This document shows, piece after piece, positions 1 through 11,178 of a stretch of DNA of 64,000 nucleotides. Position 1 is the first letter of the stretch. Each line of letters opens with the position of its first letter. The DNA lies in NCBI GenBank assembly GCA_944548615.1, contig CALYMY010000073.1, positions 117,757 to 181,756 on the forward strand. Direction: 5' to 3'. Made by a program: the position numbers and the translations under genes. The notes beneath the pieces were generated by a model. That model did not search any database. It saw nothing but the letters and a program-made list of their open reading frames with translations, and had not been told where the DNA came from. This DNA is from Micropterix aruncella (lineage: Eukaryota > Arthropoda > Insecta > Lepidoptera > Micropterigidae).

Positions 1-1916
1 CAAGCGGGGCCGGGCGATGCCGAGCCGGATCTGAAATGAAATGTCCTACCCTCAAATTTGAAAATTTCAATTTCATGCCAGATCCTACCGGTGGTTTCAT
101 AAGGTTGCAACAGAAATATAGAAAAATATCTGACAAAACATATATAGAACTTCTCTGGCGATAGAGAAAAAACGCCAAATGGCCGACGGGCAAAAACACT
201 GTTTTACAGACCAGGGTACCCGGGTTCGATACCCAGCCAGGACTCAATTTTTTTTTCGTTTTTTCTTCTCTTGATATTACCAAAATAGTATTAACATTTC
301 AAAAAACACAATATTTTAGCTCTCTCTATTACAGTTTTTTTTTTTTCAACGAAAATACAAGATTTAGTACCGGCGTCGGGCGGGGCCAAGCGGGGCCGGG
401 CGATGCCGAGCCGGACCTGAAATGAAATGACCTACCCTCAAATTTGAAAATTTCAATTTCATGCCAGATCCTACCGGTGGTTTCATAAGGTTGCAACAGA
501 AATATAGAAAAATATCTGACCAAACATATATAGAACTTCTCTGGCGATAGAGAAAAAACGCCAAATGGCCGACGGGCAAAAACACTGTTTTACAGACCAG
601 GGTACCCGGGTTCGATACCCAGCCAGGACTCAATTTTTTTTTCGTTTTTTCTTCTCTTGATATTACCAAAATAGTATTAACATTTCAAAAAACACAACAT
701 TTTAGCTCTCTCTATTACAGTTCTTTTTTTTTCATCGAAAATACAAGTTTTAGTACCGGCGTCGGGCGGGGCCAAGCGGGGCCGGGCGATGCCGAGCCGG
801 ACCTGAAATGAAATGACCTACTCTCAAATTTGAAAATTTCAATTTCATGCCAGATCCTACCGGTGGTTTCATAAGGTTGCAACAGAAATATAGAAAAATA
901 TCTGACAAAACATATATAGAACTTCTCTGCCGATAGAGAAAAAACGCCAAATGGCCGACGGGCAAAAACACTGTTTTACAGACCAGGGTACCCGGGTTCG
1001 ATACCCAGCCAGGATTCAATTTTTTTTTCGTTTTTTCTTCTCTTGATATTACCAAAATAGTATTAACATTTCAAAAAACACAATATTTTAGCTCTCTCTA
1101 TTACAGTTCTTTTTTTTTCATCGAAAATACACGTTTTAGTACCGGCGTCGGGCGGGGCCAAGCAAGGCCGGGCGATGCCGAGCCGGACCTGAAATGAAAT
1201 GTCCTACCCTCAAATTTGAAAATTTAAATTTCATGCCAGATCCTACCGGTGGTTTCATAAGGTTGCAATAGAAATAAAGAAAAATATCTGACAAAACATA
1301 TATAGCACTTCTCTGCCGATAGAGAAAAAACGCCAAATGGCCGACGGGCAAAAACACTGTTTTACAGACCAGGGTACCCGGGTTCGATACCCAGCCAGGA
1401 TTCAATTTTTTTTTTCGTTTTTTCTTCTCTTTATATTACCAAAATAGTATTAACATTTCAAAAAACACAATATTTTAGCTCTCTCTATTACAGTTCTTTT
1501 TTTTTTCATCGAAAATACAAGTTTTAGTACCGGCGTCGGGCGGGGCCAAGCGGGGCCGGGCGATGCCGAGCCTGACCTGAAATGAAATGTCCTACCCTCA
1601 AATTTGAAAATTTAAATTTCATGCTAGATCCTACCGGTGGTTTCATAAGGTAGCAACAGAAATATAGAAAAATATCTGACAAAACATATATAGAACTTCT
1701 CTGCCGATAGAGAAAAAACGCCAAATGGCCGACGGGCAAAAACACTGTTTTACAGACCAGGGTACCCGGGTTCGATACCCAGCCAGGACTCAATTTTTTT
1801 TTCGTTTTTTCTTCTCTTGATATTACCAAAATAGTATTAACATTTCAAAAAACACAATATTTTAGCTCTCTCTATTACAGTTCTTTTTTTTTTCAACGAA
1901 AATACAAGTTTTAGTA

Positions 1917-1964
1917 CCGGCGTCGGGCGGGGCCAAGCGGGGCCGGGCGATGCCGAGCCGGACC
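1917..1964. other. GC-rich block of the monomer (representative)
   Basis: In this 48-bp block 41 bases are G or C (about 85%), against an AT-rich remainder. It contains two near copies of GCGGGGCC and is rich in CpG. One stretch, GGGCGGGGCC, looks like a Sp1-type GC box. It is shared by all monomers with few substitutions: GGGCAGGGCG in those anchored at 18519, 45842, 50477 and 60131; AAGTGGGG in several; AAGCAAGG in 1136, 34642, 41208, 49703 and 59357. Function unknown. Confidence 0.8.
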
Positions 1965-2008
1965 TGAAATGAAATGACCTACCCTCAAATTTGAAAATTT
2001 CAATTTCA
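1965..2008. repeat. Inverted repeat in the monomer (representative)
   Basis: TGAAATGAAAT (1965-1975) is complementary to ATTTCAATTTCA (1997-2008) with a single bulged A, giving an 11-bp stem around a 21-nt loop. The loop contains the palindrome CAAATTTG. Many monomers have ATTTAAATTTCA on the right arm, which breaks one inner pair and creates an extra TTAA. Stem-forming potential is seen directly; any role is unknown. Confidence 0.6.
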
Positions 2009-2073
2009 TGCCAGATCCTACCGGTGGTTTCATAAGGTTGCAACAGAAATATAGAAAAATATCTGACAAAACA

Positions 2074-2080
2074 TATATAG
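2074..2080 (+). promoter_or_regulatory. TATA-like element upstream of the tRNA-like module (representative)
   Basis: TATATAG lies 33 nt before the A-box-like motif. If transcription began a few nucleotides before a tRNA-like 5' end, near 2100, this would sit about 25 bp upstream. Upstream TATA-like sequences are known to help Pol III transcription of some insect tRNA genes. The motif is kept in the monomers I inspected. A role is inferred, not shown; AT-rich DNA gives such motifs by chance. Confidence 0.35.
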
Positions 2081-2112
2081 AACTTCTCTGCCGATAGAGA
2101 AAAAACGCCAAA

Positions 2113-2123
2113 TGGCCGACGGG
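2113..2123 (+). promoter_or_regulatory. Pol III A-box-like motif (representative)
   Basis: TGGCCGACGGG matches the eukaryotic A-box consensus TGGCNNAGTGG at seven of nine specified positions. It is present in nearly every monomer. Monomers of the D class (for example 3657-3667) have TAACCGACGGG instead, which loses two consensus G's. The distance to the B-box-like motif matches tRNA genes, which is the main support. Confidence 0.55.
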
Positions 2124-2155
2124 CAAAAACACTGTTTTACAGACCAGGGTACCCG

Positions 2156-2166
2156 GGTTCGATACC
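2156..2166 (+). promoter_or_regulatory. Pol III B-box-like motif / T-arm (representative)
   Basis: GGTTCGATACC matches the B-box consensus GGTTCGANTCC at all but one specified position. The flanks can form a T-arm: CCGGG, loop TTCGATA, then CCCAG, with one C-A mismatch. The start is 43 nt after the A-box start; in tRNAs, with A box at position 8 and B box at 52, it is about 44. Essentially all monomers keep it. The monomers anchored at 51249, 54724 and 60903 change the first G to A. Confidence 0.65.
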
Positions 2167-2180
2167 CAGCCAGGACTCAA

Positions 2181-2189
2181 TTTTTTTTT
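2181..2189 (+). terminator. T9 run, candidate Pol III terminator (representative)
   Basis: Nine T's begin 14 nt after the B-box-like motif, where a tRNA gene would have its 3' trailer and terminator. Pol III terminates at short T-runs on the non-template strand. The run varies from 8 to 10 T's among monomers. A second T-run follows after a CG step. Confidence 0.5.
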
Positions 2190-4227
2190 CGTTTTTTCTT
2201 CTCTTGATATTACCAAAATAGTATTAACATTTCAAAAAACACAATATTTTAGCTCTCTCTATTACAGTTCTTTTTTTTTCAACGAAAATACAAGTTTTAG
2301 TACCGGCGTCGGGCGGGGCCAAGCGGGGCCGGGCGATGCCGAGCCGGACCTGAAATGAAATGACCTACCCTCAAATTTGAAAATTTCAATTTCATGCCAG
2401 ATCCTACCGGTGGTTTCATAAGGTTGCAACAGAAATATAGAAAAATATCTGACAAAACATATATAGAACTTCTCTGCCGATAGAGAAAAAACGCCAAATG
2501 GCCGACGGGCAAAAACACTGTTTTACAGACCAGGGTACCCGGGTTCGATACCCAGCCGGGACTCAATTTTTTTTTCGTTTTTTCTTCTCTTGATATTACC
2601 AAAATAGTATTAACATTTCAAAAAACACAATATTTTAGCTCTCTCTATTACAGTTCTTTTTTTTTCATCGAAAATACAAGTTTTAGTACCGGCGTCGGGC
2701 GGGGCCAAGCGGGGCCGGGCGATGCCGAGCCGGATCTGAAATGAAATGTCCTACCCTCAAATTTGAAAATTTCAATTTCATGCCAGATCCTACCGGTGGT
2801 TTCATAAGGTTGCAACAGAAATATAGAAAAATATCTGACAAAACATATATAGAACTTCTCTGGCGATAGAGAAAAAACGCCAAATGGCCGACGGGCAAAA
2901 ACACTGTTTTACAGACCAGGGTACCCGGGTTCGATACCCAGCCAGGACTCAATTTTTTTTTCGTTTTTTCTTCTCTTGATATTACCAAAATAGTATTAAC
3001 ATTTCAAAAAACACAATATTTTAGCTCTCTCTATTACAGTTTTTTTTTTTTCAACGAAAATACAAGATTTAGTACCGGCGTCGGGCGGGGCCAAGCGGGG
3101 CCGGGCGATGCCGAGCCGGACCTGAAATGAAATGACCTACCCTCAAATTTGAAAATTTCAATTTCATGCCAGATCCTACCGGTGGTTTCATAAGGTTGCA
3201 ACAGAAATATAGAAAAATATCTGACCAAACATATATAGAACTTCTCTGGCGATAGAGAAAAAACGCCAAATGGCCGACGGGCAAAAACACTGTTTTACAG
3301 ACCAGGGTACCCGGGTTCGATACCCAGCCAGGACTCAATTTTTTTTTCGTTTTTTCTTCTCTTGATATTACCAAAATAGTATTAACATTTCAAAAAACAC
3401 AACATTTTAGCTCTCTCTATTACAGTTCTTTTTTTTTCATCGAAAATACAAGTTTTAGTACCGGCGTCGGGCGGGGCCAAGCGGGGCCGGGCGATGCCGA
3501 GCCGGACCTGAAATGAAATGTCCTACCCTCAAATTTGAAAATTTCAATTTCATGCCAGATCCTACCGGTGGTTTCATAAGGTTGCAACAGAAATATAGAA
3601 AAATATCTGACAAAACATATATAGAACTTCTCTGCCGATAGAGAAAAAACGCCAAATAACCGACGGGCAAAAACACTGTTTTACAGACCAGGGTACCCGG
3701 GTTCGATACCCAGTCAGGACTCAATTTTTTTTTCGTTTTTTCTTCTCTTGATATTACCAAAATAGTATTAACATTTCAAAAAACACAATATTTTAGCTCT
3801 CTCTATTACAGTTCTTTTTTTTTCATCGAAAATACAAGTTTTAGTACCGGCGTCGGGCGGGGCCAAGCGGGGCCGGGCGATGCCGAGCCGGACCTGAAAT
3901 GGAATGACCTACCCCCAAATTTGAAAATTTCAATTTCATGCCAGATCCTACCGGTGGTTTCATAAGGTTGCAACAGAAATATAGAAAAATATCTGACAAA
4001 ACATATATAGAACTTCTCTGGCGATAGAGAAAAAACGCCAAATGGCCGACGGGCAAAAACACTGTTTTACAGACCAGGGTACCCGGGTTCGATACCCAGC
4101 CAGGACTCAATTTTTTTTTCGTTTTTTCTTCTCTTGATATTACCAAAATAGTATTAACATTTCAAAAAACACAATATTTTAGCTCTCTCTATTACAGTTC
4201 TTTTTTTTTTCAACGAAAATACAAGTT

Positions 4228-7200
4228 TTAGTACCGGCGTCGGGCGGGGCCAAGCGGGGCCGGGCGATGCCGAGCCGGACCTGAAATGAAATGACCTACC
4301 CTCAAATTTGAAAATTTCAATTTCATGCCAGATCCTACCGGTGGTTTCATAAGGTTGCAACAGAAATATAGAAAAATATCTGACAAAACATATATAGAAC
4401 TTCTCTGCCGATAGAGAAAAAACGCCAAATGGCCGACGGGCAAAAACACTGTTTTACAGACCAGGGTACCCGGGTTCGATACCCAGCCAGGACTCAATTT
4501 TTTTTTCGTTTTTTCTTCTCTTGATATTACCAAAATAGTATTAACATTTCAAAAAACACAATATTTTAGCTCTCTCTATTACAGTTTTTTTTTTTTCAAC
4601 GAAAATACAAGATTTAGTACCGGCGTCGGGCGGGGCCAAGCGGGGCCGGGCGATGCCGAGCCGGACCTGAAATGAAATGACCTACCCTCAAATTTGAAAA
4701 TTTCAATTTCATGCCAGATCCTACCGGTGGTTTCATAAGGTTGCAACAGAAATATAGAAAAATATCTGACAAAACATATATAGAACTTCTCTGCCGATTG
4801 AGAAAAAACGCCAAATGGCCGACGGGCAAAAACACTGTTTTACAGACCAGGGTACCCGGGTTCGATACCCAGCCGGGACTCAATTTTTTTTTCGTTTTTT
4901 CTTCTCTTGATATTACCAAAATAGTATTAACATTTCAAAAAACACAATATTTTAGCTCTCTCTATTACAGTTCTTTTTTTTTCATCGAAAATACAAGTTT
5001 TAGTACCGGCGTCGGGCGGGGCCAAGCGGGGCCGGGCGATGCCGAGCCGGACCTGAAATGAAATGACCTACCCTCAAATTTGAAAATTTCAATTTCATGC
5101 CAGATCCTACCGGTGGTTTCATAAGGTTGCAACAGAAATATAGAAAAATATCTGACAAAACATATATAGAACTTCTCTGCCGATAGAGAAAAAACGCCAA
5201 ATGGCCGACGGGCAAAAACACTGTTTTACAGACCAGGGTACCCGGGTTCGATACCCAGCCAGGACTCAATTTTTTTTTCGTTTTTTCTTCTCTTGATATT
5301 ACCAAAATAGTATTAACATTTCAAAAAACACAATATTTTAGCTCTCTCTATTACAGTTCTTTTTTTTTCATCGAAAATACAAGTTTTAGTACCGGCGTCG
5401 GGCGGGGCCAAGCGGGGCCGGGCGATGCCGAGCCGGACCTGAAATGAAATGACCTACTCTCAAATTTGAAAATTTCAATTTCATGCCAGATCCTACCGGT
5501 GGTTTCATAAGGTTGCAACAGAAATATAGAAAAATATCTGACAAAACATATATAGAACTTCTCTGCCGATAGAGAAAAAACGCCAAATGGCCGACGGGCA
5601 AAAACACTGTTTTACAGACCAGGGTACCCGGGTTCGATACCCAGCCGGGACTCAATTTTTTTTTCGTTTTTTCTTCTCTTGATATTACCAAAATAGTATT
5701 AACATTTCAAAAAACACAATATTTTAGCTCTCTCTATTACAGTTCTTTTTTTTCATCGAAAATACAAGTTTTAGTACCGGCGTCGGGCGGGGCCAAGCGG
5801 GGCCGGGCGATGCCGAGCCGGACCTGAAATGAAATGACCTACCCTCAAATTTGAAAATTTCAATTTCATGCCAGATCCTACCGGTGGTTTCATAAGGTTG
5901 CAACAGAAATATAGAAAAATATCTGACCAAACATATATAGAACTTCTCTGGCGATAGAGAAAAAACGCCAAATGGCCGACGGGCAAAAACACTGTTTTAC
6001 AGACCAGGGTACCCGGGTTCGATACCCAGCCAGGACTCAATTTTTTTTTCGTTTTTTCTTCTCTTGATATTACCAAAATAGTATTAACATTTCAAAAAAC
6101 ACAACATTTTAGCTCTCTCTATTACAGTTCTTTTTTTTTCATCGAAAATACAAGTTTTAGTACCGGCGTCGGGCGGGGCCAAGCGGGGCCGGGCGATGCC
6201 GAGCCGGACCTGAAATGAAATGTCCTACCCTCAAATTTGAAAATTTCAATTTCATGCCAGATCCTACCGGTGGTTTCATAAGGTTGCAACAGAAATATAG
6301 AAAAATATCTGACAAAACATATATAGAACTTCTCTGCCGATAGAGAAAAAACGCCAAATAACCGACGGGCAAAAACACTGTTTTACAGACCAGGGTACCC
6401 GGGTTCGATACCCAGTCAGGACTCAATTTTTTTTTCGTTTTTTCTTCTCTTGATATTACCAAAATAGTATTAACATTTCAAAAAACACAATATTTTAGCT
6501 CTCTCTATTACAGTTCTTTTTTTTTCATCGAAAATACAAGTTTTAGTACCGGCGTCGGGCGGGGCCAAGCGGGGCCGGGCGATGCCGAGCCGGACCTGAA
6601 ATGGAATGACCTACCCCCAAATTTGAAAATTTCAATTTCATGCCAGATCCTACCGGTGGTTTCATAAGGTTGCAACAGAAATATAGAAAAATATCTGACA
6701 AAACATATATAGAACTTCTCTGGCGATAGAGAAAAAACGCCAAATGGCCGACGGGCAAAAACACTGTTTTACAGACCAGGGTACCCGGGTTCGATACCCA
6801 GCCAGGACTCAATTTTTTTTTCGTTTTTTCTTCTCTTGATATTACCAAAATAGTATTAACATTTCAAAAAACACAACATTTTAGCTCTCTCTATTACAGT
6901 TCTTTTTTTTTCATCGAAAATACAAGTTTTAGTACCGGCGTCGGGCGGGGCCAAGCGGGGCCGGGCGATGCCGAGCCGGATCTGAAATGAAATGTCCTAC
7001 CCTCAAATTTGAAAATTTCAATTTCATGCCAGATCCTACCGGTGGTTTCATAAGGTTGCAACAGAAATATAGAAAAATATCTGACAAAACATATATAGAA
7101 CTTCTCTGCCGATAGAGAAAAAACGCCAAATGGCCGACGGGCAAAAACACTGTTTTACAGACCAGGGTACCCGGGTTCGATACCCAGCCGGGACTCAATT

Positions 7201-7316
7201 TTTTTTTCGTTTTTTCTTCTCTTGATATTACCAAAATAGTATTAACATTTCAAAAAAACACAATATTTTAGCTCTCTCTATTACAGTTCTTTTTTTTTTC
7301 ATCGAAAATACAAGTT
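4228..7316 (+). repeat. Eight-monomer block, left copy
   Basis: Anchors 4228, 4614, 5000, 5386, 5771, 6157, 6543 and 6929 correspond to monomers 8500-8501 bp downstream (12728-15815). Both contain the rare 385-bp monomer immediately before the W monomer (5386 here, 13886 there). The second monomers differ by private changes and by the linker before the anchor, so the copies are related but not identical. Confidence 0.7.
5771..7316 (+). repeat. W-D-G-S four-monomer cassette
   Basis: Four consecutive monomers with diagnostic changes: W (5771; CTGACCAAAC and CTGGCGAT), D (6157; AAATAACCG and CCCAGTCAGG), G (6543; AAATGGAATG and CTACCCCC), S (6929; GCCGGATCTG). The same order recurs at 14271 and 16202. 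The left edge of the window shows related order: S at 1, then W at 364, and S at 2683 followed by W-D-G at 3069-4227. Confidence 0.85.
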
Positions 7317-10300
7317 TTAGTACCGGCGTCGGGCGGGGCCAAGCGGGGCCGGGCGATGCCGAGCCGGACCTGAAATGAACTGACCTACCCTCAAATTTGA
7401 AAATTTCAATTTCATGCCAGATCCTACCGGTGGTTTCATAAGGTTGCAACAGAAATATAGAAAAATATCTGACAAAACATATATAGAACTTCTCTGCCGA
7501 TAGAGAAAAAACGCCAAATGGCCGACGGGCAAAAACACTGTTTTACAGACCAGGGTACCCGGGTTCGATACCCAGCGAGGACTCAATTTTTTTTTCGTTT
7601 TTTCTTCTCTTGATATTACCAAAATAGTATTAACATTTCAAAAAACACAACATTTTAGCTCTCTCTATTACAGTTCTTTTTTTTTCATCGAAAATACAAG
7701 TTTTAGTACCGGCGTCGGGCGGGGCCAAGCGGGGCCGGGCGATGCCGAGCCGGACCTGAAATGAAATGTCCTACCCTCAAATTTGAAATTTTAAATTTCA
7801 TGCCAGATCCTACCGGTGGTTTCATAAGGTTGCAACAGAAATATAGAAAAATATCTGACAAAACATATATAGAACTTCTCTGCCGATAGAGAAAAAACGC
7901 CAAATGGCCGACGGGCAAAAACACTGTTCTACAGACCAGGGTACCCGGGTTCGATACCCAGCCAGGACTCAATTTTTTTTTTGTTTTTTCTTCTCTTGAT
8001 ATTATCAAAATAGTATTAACATTTCAAAAAACACAATATTTTAGCTCTCTCTATTACAGTTCTTTTTTTTTCATCGAAAATACAAGTTTTAGTACCGGCG
8101 TCGGGCGGGGCCAAGTGGGGCCGGGCGATGCCGAGCCGGACCTGAAATGAAATGTCCTACCCTCAAATTTGAAAATTTAAATTTCATGCCAGATCCTACC
8201 GGTGGTTTCATAAGGTTGCAACAGAAATATAGAAAAATATCTGACAAAACATATATAGAACTTCTCTGCCGATAGAGAAAATACGCCAAATGGCCGACGG
8301 GCAAAAACACTGTTTTACAGACCAGGGTACCCGGGTTCGATACCCAGCCAGGACTCAATTTTTTTTTCGTTTTTTCTTCTCTTGATATTACCAAAATAGT
8401 ATTAACATTTCAAAAAACACAATATTTTAGCTCTCTCTATTACAGTTCTTTTTTTTTCATCGAAAATACAAGTTTTAGTACCGGCGTCGGGCGGGGCCAA
8501 GCGGGGCCGGGCGATGCCGAGCCGGACCTGAAATGAAATGACCTACCCTCAAATTTGAAAATTTCAATTTCATGCCAGATCCTACCGGTGGTTTCATAAG
8601 GTTGCAACAGAAATATAGAAAAATATCTGACAAAACATATATAGAACTTCTCTGCCGATAGAGAAAAAACGCCAAATGGCCGACGGGCAAAAACACTGTT
8701 TTACAGACCAGGGTACCCGGGTTCGATACCCAGCGAGGACTCAATTTTTTTTTCGTTTTTTCTTCTCTTGATATTACCAAAATAGTATTAACATTTCAAA
8801 AAACACAACATTTTAGCTCTCTCTATTACAGTTCTTTTTTTTTTCATCGAAAATACAAGTTTTAGTACCGGCGTCGGGCGGGGCCAAGCGGGGCCGGGCG
8901 ATGCCGAGCCGGACCTGAAATGAAATGTCCTACCCTCAAATTTGAAAATTTAAATTTCATGCCAGATCCTACCGGTGGTTTCATAAGGTTGCAACAGAAA
9001 TATAGAAAAATATCTGACAAAACATATATAGAACTTCTCTGCCGATAGAGAAAAAACGCCAAATGGCCGACGGGCAAAAACACTGTTTTACAGACCAGGG
9101 TACCCGGGTTCGATACCCAGCCAGGACTCAATTTTTTTTTCGTTTTTTCTTCTCTTGATATTACCAAAATAGTATTAACATTTCAAAAAACACAATATTT
9201 TAGCTCTCTCTATTACAGTTCTTTTTTTTTTCATCGAAAATACAAGTTTTAGTACCGGCGTCGGGCGGGGCCAAGCGGGGCCGGGCGATGCCGAGCCGGA
9301 CCTGAAATGAAATGTCCTACCCTCAAATTTGAAAATTTAAATTTCATGCCAGATCCTACCGGTGGTTTCATAAGGTTGCAACAGAAATATAGAAAAATAT
9401 CTGACAAAACATATATAGAACTTCTCTGCCGATAGAGAAAAAACGCCAAATGGCCGACGGGCAAAAACACTGTTTTACAGACCAGGGTACCCGGGTTCGA
9501 TACCCAGCCAGGACTCAATTTTTTTTTCGTTTTTTCTTCTCTTGATATTACCAAAATAGTATTAACATTTCAAAAAACACAATATTTTAGCTCTCTCTAT
9601 TACAGTTCTTTTTTTTTCATCGAAAATACAAGTTTTAGTACCGGCGTCGGGCGGGGCCAAGCGGGGCCGAGCGATGCCGAGCCGGACCTGAAATGAAATG
9701 TCCTACCCTCAAATTTGAAAATTTAAATTTCATGCCAGATCCTACCGGTGGTTTCATAAGGTTGCAACAGAAATATAGAAAAATATCTGACAAAACATAT
9801 ATAGAACTTCTCTGCCGATAGAGAAAAAACGCCAAATGGCCGACGGGCAAAAACACTGTTTTACAGACCAGGGTACCCGGGTTCGATACCCAGCCAGGAC
9901 TCAATTTTTTTTTCGTTTTTTCTTCTCTTGATATTACCAAAATAGTATTAACATTTCAAAAAACACAATATTTTAGCTCTCTCTATTACAGTTCTTTTTT
10001 TTTCATCGAAAATACAAGTTTTAGTACCGGCGTCGGGCGGGGCCAAGCGGGGCCGGGCGATGCCGAGCCGGACCTGAAATGAAATGACCTACCCTCAAAT
10101 TTGAAAATTTCAATTTCATGCCAGATCCTACCGGTGGTTTCATAAGGTTGCAACAGAAATATAGAAAAATATCTGACAAAACATATATAGAACTTCTCTG
10201 CCGATAGAGAAAAAACGCCAAATGGCCGACGGGCAAAAACACTGTTTTACAGACCAGGGTACCCGGGTTCGATACCCAGCCAGGACTCAATTTTTTTTTC

Positions 10301-11178
10301 GTTTTTTCTTCTCTTGATATTACCAAAATAGTATTAACATTTCAAAAAACACAATATTTTAGCTCTCTCTATTACAGTTCTTTTTTTTTCATCGAAAATA
10401 CAAGTTTTAGTACCGGCGTCGGGCGGGGCCAAGTGGGGCCGGGCGATGCCGAGCCGGACCTGAAATGAAATGTCCTACCCTCAAATTTGAAAATTTAAAT
10501 TTCATGCCAGATCCTACCGGTGGTTTCATAAGGTTGCAACAGAAATATAGAAAAATATCTGACAAAACATATATAGAACTTCTCTGCCGATAGAGAAAAA
10601 ACGCCAAATGGCCGACGGGCAAAAACACTGTTTTACAGACCAGGGTACCCGGGTTCGATACCCAGCCAGGACTCAATTTTTTTTTCGTTTTTTGTTCTCT
10701 TGATATTACCAAAATAGTATTAACATTTCAAAAAACACAATATTTTAGCTCTCTCTATTACAGTTCTTTTTTTTTCATCGAAAATACAAGTTTTAGTACC
10801 GGCGTCGGGCGGGGCCAAGCGGGGCCGGGCGATGCCGAGCCGGACCTGAAATGAAATGACCTACCCTCAAATTTGAAAATTTCAATTTCATGCCAGATCC
10901 TACCGGTGGTTTCATAAGGTTGCAACAGAAATATAGAAAAATATCTGACAAAACATATATAGAACTTCTCTGCCAATAGAGAAAAAACGCCAAATGGCCG
11001 ACGGGCAAAAACACTGTTTTACAGACCAGGGTACCCGGGTTCGATACCCAGCGAGGACTCAATTTTTTTTTCGTTTTTTCTTCTCTTGATATTACCAAAA
11101 TAGTATTAACATTTCAAAAAACACAACATTTTAGCTCTCTCTATTACAGTTCTTTTTTTTTCATCGAAAATACAAGTT

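Larger units (their letters stand above)
2100..2189 (+). ncRNA. Candidate tRNA-related Pol III transcript, one per monomer (representative)
   Basis: The interval bounded by the A box, B box and T9 would give an RNA of about 85-90 nt. It is not a functional tRNA gene: with tRNA spacing, the acceptor strands (CGCCAAA and CCAGGAC) do not pair, and the anticodon-like hairpin has a 4-bp stem with a three-T loop. It resembles the degenerate tRNA-derived head of a SINE. A caution is the TTTT at 2135-2138 between the boxes, which could terminate early. Whether any monomer is transcribed is unknown. Exact ends are my estimate. Confidence 0.35.
1911..2296 (+). repeat. Representative satellite monomer (386 bp)
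   Basis: A standard monomer chosen to show internal landmarks. In order: TTAGTACC anchor; a GC-rich block (1917-1964); an inverted repeat (1965-2008) around the palindrome CAAATTTG; an ACCGGT site; the palindrome GTTGCAAC; TATATAG (2074-2080); an A-box-like motif (2113-2123); a short CTGT/ACAG hairpin with T4 (2132-2142); GGTACCCGGG running into a B-box-like motif (2156-2166); a T9 run (2181-2189); an AT-rich linker with the only invariant TTAA; and a second T-run near the next anchor. Most of the unit is AT-rich outside the GC block. Confidence 0.95.

Noticed and set aside
364..669. A ~101-codon minus-strand open frame repeated in almost every monomer (about 140 copies)
   Set aside because: It opens with TTG rather than ATG, has no support as a known protein, and differs between monomers by amino-acid changes and frame breaks (for example 13114 and 18905). 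Open frames in near-identical copies are one observation, not many.
1..1600. CRISPR-like array of direct repeats
   Set aside because: The period is ~386 bp with no unique spacers; the whole period is repeated. This is satellite DNA in a eukaryotic context.
2106..2177. A functional tRNA gene in each monomer
   Set aside because: The acceptor strands do not pair and the anticodon arm is not standard. Only the boxes, a partial T-arm and the terminator fit, so I call it tRNA-related, not tRNA.
2540..2570. CENP-B box in monomers with CCCAGCCGGGA
   Set aside because: TTCG and CGGG are both present, but the spacing is two bases too long and the central A is absent. It does not match NTTCGNNNNANNCGGGN.
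4711..5061. A 116-codon plus-strand open frame crossing a monomer boundary
   Set aside because: It depends on a private substitution (GATAGAG to GATTGAG near 4799) that removes a stop, and on T-run length. It spans two monomers and is not present elsewhere in the array.
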